In this document: piece after piece, positions 7,423-13,322 of the stretch
Numbering within the stretch: position 1 is the stretch's first letter
How the letters are laid out: every line of letters begins with the position of its first letter
DNA from: CAZJGF01 sp964545665
GTDB taxonomy: Bacteria; Chloroflexota; Dehalococcoidia; GIF9; AB-539-J10
Assembly: GCA_964545665.1 (NCBI GenBank)
Contig: CAZJGF010000020.1
Coordinates: 1-18,834 of the forward strand
DNA length: 18,834 nt
Reading direction: 5' to 3'
Notes under the pieces: generated by a model
The model's input: only the letters and a program-made list of their open reading frames with translations
The model's database searches: none
What the model was told of the DNA's origin: nothing
Program-made: the position numbers and the translations under genes

Positions 7423-8142
7423 CTACTCTTTTCCAAACTCCTTGAACCGATATCCTATTCCCCGTTCCCCCAAGATATATTTGGGGTGCTTAGGATCTTC
7501 CTCGATCTTCCGGCGTAGATAGGTAATGTAGAGCCATAGATAATGGTCTTCGTCCCGGTACTCATAGCCCCAGACTCTTCTCAACAGATTCTCATGGGTG
7601 AGAACACGACCAGCATTGCTCACCAAATGGTACAAAAGTCGGTATTCAGTAGGCCTGAGGTGGACTTCTTCACCTCTTACAATGACCTTACGCTGACTGA
7701 AGTCGATAGAGAGATCATCGTCCACCCGTATTTGGGTCTTCGGTGCAGGGCTAGGCATCTCAACACGGCGCAGTACTGCTCTCACCCGTGAAACAAGCTC
7801 CTTGGGACTGAAAGGTTTGGTAATATAATCATCGGCTCCTAAGTCAAGGCCCTTTACCTTGTCTATTTCTTCACCCCTTACAGTGAGCATAATCACTGGC
7901 ACAGTGGAAACTTGGCGGATTTCCCTCAAGGTCTCAAAACCGTCCATCTCTGGCATCATGACATCGAGGATAACCAAGTCAGGCAAGTCCTCGGTTAGCT
8001 TCTGTAACGCCTCGCAGCCGTTAGAGGCGCCAGAGACTTGATAGCCCTCTAAATCTAGATTCATGCCCACCGCCTCGATGATGCGTGGCTCATCGTCCAC
8101 AACCAGAATCGTCTTGTCTTGTTGTCTTCTAGGTTCCGTCAT
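7423..8142 (-). CDS. OmpR/PhoB-family response regulator
   Basis: 239 residues with two domains. The receiver (about 10-125) has the acidic pair Asp16/Asp17 in VVDDEP, phospho-acceptor Asp60 in VILDVMMPEMDG, Thr87 in MLTVRG and Lys109 in YITKPFSPKEL. The C-terminal winged helix (about 140-235) has LRPTEYRLLYHLVSNAGRVL, the recognition-helix region LWLYITYLRRKIEEDP, and the closing hairpin GERGIGYRF. It is a DNA-binding transcription factor activated by phosphorylation. It lies 32 bases downstream of the histidine kinase on the same strand, with AAGG six bases before its ATG, so the two form an operon. Pho-box-like repeats upstream of the kinase gene are the probable operator of this regulator. 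What it controls elsewhere is unknown. Confidence 0.95.
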   Translation of the reverse strand: MTEPRRQQDKTILVVDDEPRIIEAVGMNLDLEGYQVSGASNGCEALQKLTEDLPDLVILDVMMPEMDGFETLREIRQVSTVPVIMLTVRGEEIDKVKGLDLGADDYITKPFSPKELVSRVRAVLRRVEMPSPAPKTQIRVDDDLSIDFSQRKVIVRGEEVHLRPTEYRLLYHLVSNAGRVLTHENLLRRVWGYEYRDEDHYLWLYITYLRRKIEEDPKHPKYILGERGIGYRFKEFGKE

Positions 8143-8174
8143 ATGCGACCTTAATTCCTTGGCATCTTCAATCT

Positions 8175-9764
8175 CTATTCTTGTTCGCCTATAGGTAAAC
8201 TAAAGGTGAAGAGAGAACCCTTTCCCAGTTCACTCTCTACCCAGATTCGACCCCCATGAACCTCGACGAGGCTCTTGCAAATGTAAAGCCCAAGTCCTGT
8301 ACCCCGGGCTGGTCTGGCCGAGCCAGCCTCCACTCTGTAAAAGCGATCGAAGACCCGCTTCTGGTCTCGTAACGGAATGCCGATTCCTTCATCAACAACT
8401 GTGACCAAGACCTCGTTCCCTGAGGTCTTGCCTTTGATGATAATTGCTCCACCCTGGGGCGAGAATTTTATGGCGTTTTCCACAAGATTTGTCAGCACCT
8501 CCCCTATTCTTTCCGGGTCAGCAAGAATAGGAGGGAATTCAGGTGGAAAATCGACCTCCACCCTGTGAATTCCTGTTTGCTGTCCTAGTCTCTTCGCCAC
8601 TTTATGCACTTCCTTTGGTAAATCTAATACGAGTCTATTTAAAACCAAACTCCCAGTCTCAAGCTGAGAGGTATAGAGGATTTTGGTCACTAGCTCACTG
8701 AGGCGGTCGCTTTCCTCCTCAATAGCCTGTAGTTTATCCATAACAGTTTGCTGACTCCACTCGGCATCAGTGCGTGCCAAAGTGCTGGCGTAGGCCTTAA
8801 TAATGGAAATAGGAGTCTGGAGTTCGTGAGAAACAGTGGCAAGCAGTGCCGACCTCGTGTCCTCAACTTGACGAAGGCGACTGATATCCCGAACGTTTAC
8901 CACCGTGGTCAAAAGACTCCCGCTAGGCAAGTGTGTTGTAGAGTAACTAATGCCCACATCAACCTTTTGACTGTCTTTGGTGGTGATGATCCCGTCGAGA
9001 CTACAGAAGCCCTCGATGCCTTTAGCAATGGGACAGGTGGTTTGGCAAAGATTTGCCCCCTCGTTATCCCTTAACCTTAATACTTCAAAGCAATAACTTC
9101 CGATTGCCTCCTCCTTTTTCCAGCCGGTAAGCCTTTCCATACTGGCATTGAAGGAAAGTATGCGTCGTCTCGGGTCAATGGTCATGATTCCGTCAGCGCT
9201 GTTTTCCAGAATCGACTCAACCTTGTGTCGTTCTTGGGCAAGCTGGGATGCCAGGCGAGCATTCTGTAGCGAGATGGCTACCTGGTCGGCAAAAGCGGAC
9301 AGTATACGCTGGTCACTGATGCTGAAGGACTCTGCCAAATGGGGGCGTAGCACGCATATCAGCCCAATCATTTTTCCTGAGATGTGAAGTGGTAGGGCAA
9401 TGACGGGACCTTGCACCTGATCTGTTATGGTTACCGGAACATGAATGCCAGGAGCAAGCCGGGAGAGTTGGTGGAGACTCTGCTTGCTAGTGGCAAGATC
9501 GGGAATCGCTTCCTTGAGTAGGGAGCGTAGCCGTTCTACACCTCTAGAATTCAGACCATAACTTGCCCCTTCAACGAAACAGTTTTCCTTCTCATTCCAT
9601 AGAGCAACTATCCCGGCATTACCGCCCAAGATGTCTACTGTACTCCTGAGGATAGCTGTCAGCTTGGCCTGAAAATCTGTTTCCTCAGGGGGAGCAGCCA
9701 ATGGTTCAGCCTTGTCTAGGCTAATCGCCTTTGCGGATTTTGAGCGTTTACCCTTTTTCGTCAC
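8175..9764 (-). CDS. Soluble GAF-PAS sensor histidine kinase
   Basis: 529 residues, no membrane segment, so probably a cytoplasmic sensor. Domains in order: a basic, disordered N-tail (1-30); GAF (about 34-172); PAS (about 180-298); HisKA with phospho-acceptor His313 in ATVSHELQTPIS; and HATPase with N-box NLVENAIKFS (426-435), G1 DEGIGI (458-463) and G2 GTGLGL (488-493). All catalytic boxes are present. The PAS domain has four Cys (225, 240, 244, 254, with CQTTCP in the middle) that could bind a metal or sense redox. The start is GTG at 9764; no in-frame start is available before an upstream TAG at 9807-9809, and no clear ribosome-binding site is seen. The cognate regulator gene follows directly. 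The signal is unknown. Confidence 0.94.
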   Translation of the reverse strand: MTKKGKRSKSAKAISLDKAEPLAAPPEETDFQAKLTAILRSTVDILGGNAGIVALWNEKENCFVEGASYGLNSRGVERLRSLLKEAIPDLATSKQSLHQLSRLAPGIHVPVTITDQVQGPVIALPLHISGKMIGLICVLRPHLAESFSISDQRILSAFADQVAISLQNARLASQLAQERHKVESILENSADGIMTIDPRRRILSFNASMERLTGWKKEEAIGSYCFEVLRLRDNEGANLCQTTCPIAKGIEGFCSLDGIITTKDSQKVDVGISYSTTHLPSGSLLTTVVNVRDISRLRQVEDTRSALLATVSHELQTPISIIKAYASTLARTDAEWSQQTVMDKLQAIEEESDRLSELVTKILYTSQLETGSLVLNRLVLDLPKEVHKVAKRLGQQTGIHRVEVDFPPEFPPILADPERIGEVLTNLVENAIKFSPQGGAIIIKGKTSGNEVLVTVVDEGIGIPLRDQKRVFDRFYRVEAGSARPARGTGLGLYICKSLVEVHGGRIWVESELGKGSLFTFSLPIGEQE

Positions 9765-9783
9765 GGTGTTAATGAACGGAAAT

Positions 9784-9834
9784 TCTAAGGAAAATCTAAG
9801 GTTTTTCTAATGGAACTCCAACTAATTTCTAAGG
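9784..9834 (-). promoter_or_regulatory. Pho-box-like array of 7-bp repeats in 11-bp phase upstream of the kinase-regulator operon
   Basis: On the minus strand the 7-mer CCTTAGA occurs at 9834-9828, 9801-9795 and 9790-9784, with the variant CATTAGA at 9812-9806. The start-to-start distances are 22, 11 and 11, so every copy is in one register of 7-bp repeat plus 4-bp spacer; only the 9817-9823 position is degenerate. Such 11-bp direct repeats are the known binding pattern of PhoB/PhoP-type regulators, one monomer per helical turn. The array lies 20-70 bases before the kinase GTG, pointing to autoregulation. Binding has not been shown. Confidence 0.6.
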
Positions 9835-9836
9835 TT

Positions 9837-9845
9837 ATTTTAGCA
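9837..9845 (-). promoter_or_regulatory. Extended -10 promoter for the kinase-regulator operon
   Basis: On the minus strand TGCTAAAAT (9845 down to 9837) is an extended -10 with hexamer TAAAAT. Transcription would start near 9830, inside the first CCTTAGA repeat, so the repeats would lie at and downstream of the start and binding there would repress. A second candidate, TAGAAT at 9787-9782, would place the repeats upstream, as in an activated promoter. The sequence does not decide between them. Confidence 0.4.
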
Positions 9846-9869
9846 TGGGCTAGTTAAACTGTGTAGTGA

Positions 9870-10022
9870 ATGAAAAAGCCAGGTGTTCCTGGTAAAGGAG
9901 GCGGGACGAGTGCAAAAGGGCAAACCCACGCCAAAGCCAAAGTAGAGGGGAGGGCTGTCTTTGGTGGGCGGGGAACGCTAGCACAGAATGTGAAGCGCGT
10001 CCCCCGCCCTCCAAAGAGCTGA
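9870..10022 (+). CDS. Possible 50-residue basic Gly/Lys/Pro-rich protein
   Basis: An ATG at 9870 opens 50 codons to TGA at 10020. The product begins MKKPGVPGKGGGTSAKG, is rich in Lys, Gly, Pro and Arg, has no Cys or Trp and would be unfolded and strongly basic. No ribosome-binding site precedes the ATG; a TAAACT at 9855-9860 could serve as a -10 for a near-leaderless message. The second half of the frame lies in a long GC-rich inverted repeat, so open reading may be a by-product of that structure. It fills most of the 290-bp gap between the kinase gene and the membrane-protein gene. Function unknown. Confidence 0.28.
   Translation: MKKPGVPGKGGGTSAKGQTHAKAKVEGRAVFGGRGTLAQNVKRVPRPPKS
9959..10016 (+). 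repeat. 20-bp imperfect GC-rich inverted repeat with 18-base loop
   Basis: The arm at 9959-9978 (CTTTGGTGGGCGGGGAACGC) is matched by the reverse complement of 9997-10016 with two mismatches. The arms are far more GC-rich than the flanks. No T-run follows on either strand, so it is not a standard intrinsic terminator. It lies between divergent genes. It could be an RNA hairpin in the leader of the 10055 operon, a REP-like repeat, or a small mobile-element remnant; one copy in this window does not tell. Confidence 0.6.
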
Positions 10023-10054
10023 ACAGTATGAGTTAAGGAAGGATTTAGCAGACT

Positions 10055-10432
10055 GTGTTGCATTATTTACTCTATTTCTTAGTCGGTGGCACGGTAGTCA
10101 CAGTGGTGGCCTATATTGGCAGCCGGGGTAATGGTACCCTGGCAGCCTTTGTGGCCAGTCTGCCAGTGCTGTTTCTTCTGAACGTTATTGCGATGTACCG
10201 TAATGGAGGGGTAGGCGCCGGCATTACATATGCAAAGGGTGCCCTTTTGTTTTTGCCAGGGTTTGCCTGCTATGCCCTACTGACCATATGGTTAATGCCC
10301 CACCTGGGCATACCAAAGGCATTGCTGCCCGGGCTGCCAATATATGCGATACCCATCATAGTGACGAAGAGAATCATAAGGCCCAAGATGCTGAAAGCAG
10401 AAAGTGAATCTAAGCAACTTCTGGGAAGATGA
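10055..10432 (+). CDS. Small four-helix membrane protein, DUF3147/GlpM-like
   Basis: 125 residues, mostly hydrophobic, with four likely transmembrane helices at about 2-22, 27-48, 57-82 and 89-105 and a short basic cytoplasmic tail. The opening LLYFLVGGTVVTVVAYIGSR and the following GTLAAFVASLPV resemble small GlpM/DUF3147 membrane proteins, a family without an established biochemical role; this match is from memory and moderate. The start is GTG at 10055, with TTG at 10058 as the alternative; AAGGAAGGA at 10035-10043 is the ribosome-binding site. Its stop overlaps the next start as ATGA (10429-10432), so the two genes are translationally coupled. Confidence 0.75.
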   Translation: MLHYLLYFLVGGTVVTVVAYIGSRGNGTLAAFVASLPVLFLLNVIAMYRNGGVGAGITYAKGALLFLPGFACYALLTIWLMPHLGIPKALLPGLPIYAIPIIVTKRIIRPKMLKAESESKQLLGR

Positions 10433-11181
10433 TAACAACAGTCTGCAAGACTCCAGAGGAAGATGTGAGTACAAGCGAAGTGGCACAGCAAGGTCTACGC
10501 ATGGAGCTGGTGAAGGAACTGGGTGGTGCGTACTCATCAGCTTTGGGCATCAACCTCGCCAGTATGGAGTCAGAGGAGGTCTTTAAGTGGTTGCTGGCCT
10601 CGGTGCTCTTTGGTGCCAGAATTGGCGAACATATCGCTATGAAAACTTACAAAGAGTTTGAAAAGGCAAGTGTGCTCTCCCCGGAGGCTACCTTGCAAAC
10701 CAGTTGGCAAGGCTTGGTGGATATTCTCGACCGGGGTGGGTATGTAAGGTATGACTTCAAGACTGCTACCAAGCTGCTAGAGATAACACGAACTTTAAGG
10801 GACAAGTATGAGTGTGACCTAAATCGGCTGCATTTCTTTGCCAAGGATGAAAAGGATCTGGAACAGAGACTTCAGGGCTTGGGCAGGGGAGTCGGGCCGG
10901 TTACCGTCAACATCTTCTTGAGGGAGTTGAGGGACGTTTGGGAAAAAGCGGAGCCGCCGCTCTCGGAACCTGCGCTTTTGGCAGCAAGGAATCTGAGGCT
11001 AGTCAAGGTGGCTGGTGCATCAGCGACCTTGGAAGAACTGAAAATAATGTGGCAGGCAAGCGAGCAAGATGACCTAAGGTTCTCCGACTTCGAAGCCGCT
11101 TTGGTGAGATTAGGCAAGAACCATTGCCGCAAGAAGAGATGCCTGGTTTGTCCCATGAAAGAGGAATGCCAAAATCATTAA
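10429..11181 (+). CDS. HhH-GPD (endonuclease III-like) protein with C-terminal Fe-S cluster motif
   Basis: 250 residues with the all-helical plan of the base-excision HhH-GPD family. The helix-hairpin-helix is LQGLGRGVGPVTVN at 148-161, and the C-terminus carries C-x4-C-x2-C-x5-C at Cys233, 238, 241 and 247, placed like the [4Fe-4S] loop of endonuclease III, which usually reads C-x6-C-x2-C-x5-C. The catalytic Lys expected just after the hairpin glycines (GVGRKTA in Nth) and the later catalytic Asp (Nth VDTH; here PPLSEPAL) are not evident, so glycosylase activity is doubtful. It may bind DNA without cleaving, or use a different site. The start at 10429 is chosen for the ATGA overlap with the membrane-protein gene; an internal ATG at 10501 is less likely. 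Confidence 0.8.
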   Translation: MITTVCKTPEEDVSTSEVAQQGLRMELVKELGGAYSSALGINLASMESEEVFKWLLASVLFGARIGEHIAMKTYKEFEKASVLSPEATLQTSWQGLVDILDRGGYVRYDFKTATKLLEITRTLRDKYECDLNRLHFFAKDEKDLEQRLQGLGRGVGPVTVNIFLRELRDVWEKAEPPLSEPALLAARNLRLVKVAGASATLEELKIMWQASEQDDLRFSDFEAALVRLGKNHCRKKRCLVCPMKEECQNH

Positions 11182-11200
11182 ACATGAGGAGGTGATCAAA

Positions 11201-11257
11201 ATGGCAAAGAAACCGAAGCCCAAGCCGGGTGGGAAGCCTAAACCCGGCGGAAAGTAA
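11201..11257 (+). CDS. 18-residue Lys-Pro-Gly repeat peptide
   Basis: AGGAGGTGATC at 11187-11197 is almost a perfect complement of the 16S 3' end and sits three bases before an ATG. The frame reads MAKKPKPKPGGKPKPGGK and stops at TAA 11255-11257. The body is two copies of KPKPGG written with different synonymous codons, which suggests selection on the peptide. It lies 19 bases after the HhH-GPD gene and 33 before the next, so it belongs to the same transcript. GCCGGGT (11224-11230) and ACCCGGC (11242-11248) could pair within it. It could be a microprotein or a leader peptide for the next gene. I know no family for it. Confidence 0.55.
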   Translation: MAKKPKPKPGGKPKPGGK

Positions 11258-11290
11258 CACGTCGAGGACATAGTAACAAGGGGGTCAAAG

Positions 11291-11638
11291 ATGTTTTGGA
11301 AAAGGAAAGAAGCGGCAGTTAAACCTACAGAGGCAAAAGTGGGACCGCCTAAATCAAAGGAGAAGAAATTGTCCCCAAAGGATATTATAGCAAGCAAAGT
11401 TGAGCAACTCAGTCTAGGAGAGACCGTCAGCTATCGGCTACCAGAGGTCTATGGTGGTGGGTTGGCCGTAGTTGAGCTTAATGTCCAATATCCTGAAAAG
11501 GGAAAGAAGTATTTCTTAAGCCTAGAGAAAATGATTGATGGCAAGCCCGCAGGGAAAAGAAGCCGTCTTTGGGAATCTAATAAGCCGAAGGACTTGGCTG
11601 GCTGGATCGTGGATCGGAGTGGTGAACTGTATAGTTGA
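11291..11638 (+). CDS. Hypothetical 115-residue protein with Lys-rich N-tail
   Basis: Starts at ATG 11291, four to five bases after AAGGGGGTC (11278-11286), a good ribosome-binding site. Residues 1-33 are Lys/Pro/Ala-rich and probably disordered. From about 34 the protein looks folded: KVEQLSLGETVSYRLPEVYGG, then a beta-rich stretch LAVVELNVQYPEKGKKYFLS, and a C-terminal WESNKPKDLAGWIVDRSG. There is no signal peptide, membrane helix or Cys. I do not recognise the family. It is the last gene of the run beginning at 10055 and follows the Lys-Pro-Gly peptide by 33 bases. Its own N-tail has a similar basic composition. Confidence 0.8.
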   Translation: MFWKRKEAAVKPTEAKVGPPKSKEKKLSPKDIIASKVEQLSLGETVSYRLPEVYGGGLAVVELNVQYPEKGKKYFLSLEKMIDGKPAGKRSRLWESNKPKDLAGWIVDRSGELYS

Positions 11639-11768
11639 GCTGAAAAGCTGTGGAGCGAAGTCAGTTTTTGCAGTGCGGCCATCAGAGGATTCGGAGAGGC
11701 AGGAAGAATATCAAATAGAACAGTAGAGGCAATTGGAAGAGTGCTGCCCTTGAGCATAGGGGGTTCTT

Positions 11769-11897
11769 GTGCCAATTTATGAATACTGGTGCCAGCGTTT
11801 CTTCCTACGCCCAGAATTTGATAACAGTCACGCTTTCCCATTCTTTAAGATTTATTCAACGAGTTTCGAAGAGGCAAAATTTAGCCAAAACAGTTAG
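11769..11897 (+). pseudogene. Probable remnant of an FmdB-family zinc-ribbon gene
   Basis: A GTG at 11769, five bases after AGGGGG (11758-11763), opens a 42-codon frame that begins MPIYEYWCQRF. FmdB-type regulators start MPIYEYxCxxCGxxFE, so seven of the first eight residues fit. Afterwards the likeness fails: the second Cys of the first pair and the whole second CxxC pair are missing, and the frame stops at TAG 11895. It is best read as a decayed or truncated copy; a short lineage-specific protein or chance is possible. Nothing else could be supported in 11639-11768. Confidence 0.4.
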
Positions 11898-11909
11898 ATT
11901 TTCTGCGTT

Positions 11910-12110
11910 CTAGAGATTGGCATGCAACTGGGTTAAGTAGTTCTCAAATATTCCTTTAGCTTTGTCCATAGGGAAGCAACAGATAGCTTTCCTGTGAAAT
12001 AAAAAAAGCAGGGACGAGAGCTCCTGGGATTGTTTTAGGTTTCCCCTTTCCTCATCGGATAACTCTCCGATTTTCGCTAGCCGCTGTTTTGCCAGCGGTG
12101 AAAGCTTCAT
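11910..12110 (-). CDS. Hypothetical 66-residue helical protein downstream of ychF
   Basis: 66 residues beginning MKLSPLAKQRLAKIGELSDE, mostly amphipathic helix with a charged N-half, FLFHRKAICCFPM in the middle and a C-terminal helix KAKGIFENYLTQLHANL. It lies on the ychF strand, 52 bases after the ychF stop. No ribosome-binding site is visible, but a perfect TATAAT sits eight bases before the ATG. Family not recognised. It is supported by strand, composition and promoter position, but a chance frame remains possible. Confidence 0.5.
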   Translation of the reverse strand: MKLSPLAKQRLAKIGELSDEERGNLKQSQELSSLLFLFHRKAICCFPMDKAKGIFENYLTQLHANL

Positions 12111-12118
12111 TTCTCATA

Positions 12119-12124
12119 ATTATA
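12119..12124 (-). promoter_or_regulatory. -10 element directly before the 66-residue ORF
   Basis: On the minus strand TATAAT occupies 12124 to 12119 and the ATG starts at 12110, eight bases on. The start of transcription would fall at or next to the ATG, implying a leaderless message. TTGTTG at 12148-12143 gives an 18-bp spaced, weak -35. Confidence 0.45.
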
Positions 12125-12162
12125 GCCCACTAGCCAGACTTTCAACAAAAGCCTCACCTTTT

Positions 12163-13251
12163 TCAGACGTGAAATAAAAAGGTAACTATATCTCCATCTT
12201 GGATGACGTAATTTCTGCCTTCTGTCCTAAGCAAACCTCTTTTTCTCGCTTCAGCTAAGTTGCCACACCTCTCCAAATCATCGTAGCTTATCACCTCAGC
12301 TCGGATAAATCCCCTTTCCATGTCGGAATGAACTTTCCCTGCTGCCTCGGGCGCTATGGTACCACCGTGGATAGTCCAAGCTCTTAATTCACTTGAAGCT
12401 GTGGTGAAAAATGAAATCAGCCCCAGAAGGTGGTAAGAAAGGCCAATAACTCGGTCAAGCGCTGGTGTAGTTAGCCCCATTGCTTCACGGAATTCCTCAG
12501 CTTCATGGTCGCTAAGCTGAGATAGCTCCATCTCTAGCTTGCCAGAAAGAGCAATCACAGCAAATTGGGGATAAGCGGATTTTACCTTGTCTTCCAGTTG
12601 TGAAGCTTGAGACACTTGTTCTTCTCTAATGTTAAGGGCAACTAGCATAGGTTTAGCGGTAAGAAATTGATAATTAGATAATGCCTTGAGTTCCTCCTCG
12701 GTGAGGTCTTGCTGCCTTACCGGTGTATCCTGGTCCAATCCTGTTTTGATCTTTTCCAACAGAACTTGCTCTTTTGTATACTGTCCCCGCTCCGATGTTT
12801 TAGCCCCTTTCAAACTTGCCTCCAGCCTGTCAATCCTTCTTTCAATAATGGCCAAATCAGAGAAGGTCAGCTCTAAGTCCAGAGTGGCTATATCTCGGTT
12901 AGGGTCTACGCTTCCCTCAGGATGAGGAAGTTTTCCATCCTCAAAAGCTCGAACTACTTGAAGCAAAGCATCAGCAGTAGTTAGATAGTTCAGGAATTCT
13001 CCGCCTATTCCCTCCCCGCCAAAAGCTTTGAGCGATCCTGCAATGTCCACATAATTTACCTCTGCAGGAACGGTCTTTTTAGGGCGGAACACGTCTTCCA
13101 GCTTTGATAACCGCCAATCAGGTACCTTAGCCATGCCTATGTTGGGTGTTAGAGAAGGAGAATATGTGGCGACTTCAGCCTTATTTTTGGTTAGGGCATT
13201 AAAAATAGTTGTTTTGCCCGCTTTTGGCAACCCAACGATAGCAACCTTCAT
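12163..13251 (-). CDS. ychF: Ribosome-associated P-loop ATPase YchF (OLA1 family)
   Basis: 362 residues, full length for the Obg-related YchF family, which hydrolyses ATP in preference to GTP and binds ribosomes. G1 is GLPKAGKTT (7-15), a variant of the common GLPNVGKST; G3 is VDIAGS (68-73); the G4 position reads ALNIREE, the altered NxxE-type motif that gives adenine preference. A coiled-coil insert follows around 135-180, and the C-terminal TGS domain runs from about 275, ending GRNYVIQDGDIVTFLFHV. The ATG has no ribosome-binding site; an extended -10 lies six bases before it. It is divergent from holA, with the starts about 70 bases apart. Confidence 0.95.
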   Translation of the reverse strand: MKVAIVGLPKAGKTTIFNALTKNKAEVATYSPSLTPNIGMAKVPDWRLSKLEDVFRPKKTVPAEVNYVDIAGSLKAFGGEGIGGEFLNYLTTADALLQVVRAFEDGKLPHPEGSVDPNRDIATLDLELTFSDLAIIERRIDRLEASLKGAKTSERGQYTKEQVLLEKIKTGLDQDTPVRQQDLTEEELKALSNYQFLTAKPMLVALNIREEQVSQASQLEDKVKSAYPQFAVIALSGKLEMELSQLSDHEAEEFREAMGLTTPALDRVIGLSYHLLGLISFFTTASSELRAWTIHGGTIAPEAAGKVHSDMERGFIRAEVISYDDLERCGNLAEARKRGLLRTEGRNYVIQDGDIVTFLFHV

Positions 13252-13257
13252 GCCGGT

Positions 13258-13266
13258 ATCTTACCA
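13258..13266 (-). promoter_or_regulatory. Extended -10 promoter of ychF, probably leaderless
   Basis: On the minus strand TGGTAAGAT (13266 to 13258) is TGn plus TAAGAT. The ychF ATG begins six bases later at 13251, which is where transcription should start. No ribosome-binding site is present. Confidence 0.45.
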
Positions 13267-13306
13267 CAATTCATATCTTGGCCCACAGGAAGAAGAATTT
13301 GCCCTG

Positions 13307-13315
13307 TGCTAGAAT
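13307..13315 (+). promoter_or_regulatory. Extended -10 promoter of holA, probably leaderless
   Basis: TGCTAGAAT is TGn plus TAGAAT (13310-13315). The holA ATG at 13323 follows after seven bases, with no ribosome-binding site between, so transcription should start at about the ATG. This mirrors the divergent ychF promoter 41 bases away. Confidence 0.5.
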
Positions 13316-13322
13316 ATCGATT

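Noticed and set aside
9910..9945. An 11-codon frame (GTG start, MQKGKPTPKPK) eight bases after AAAGGAGG at 9894-9901.
   Set aside because: Too short to support as a gene and in conflict with the overlapping 50-codon frame; the Shine-Dalgarno-like run may be chance in a purine-rich stretch. The likeness to the 11201 peptide is noted only.
9854..10063. A 69-codon minus-strand frame across the same inverted repeat.
   Set aside because: Its likeness to the plus-strand frame (FGGRGT, VPRPPK) is a direct result of the palindrome, and no ribosome-binding site or neighbour supports it.
11639..11779. Forty-seven open codons after the TGA of the 115-residue protein, suggesting read-through or a selenocysteine codon.
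   Set aside because: The protein has a natural end, the extension shows no recognisable motif, and no clear selenocysteine insertion hairpin follows. Chance open frame.
13278..13322. TTG start adding 15 residues to HolA.
   Set aside because: No ribosome-binding site, residues not family-like, and the stretch contains the probable promoter.
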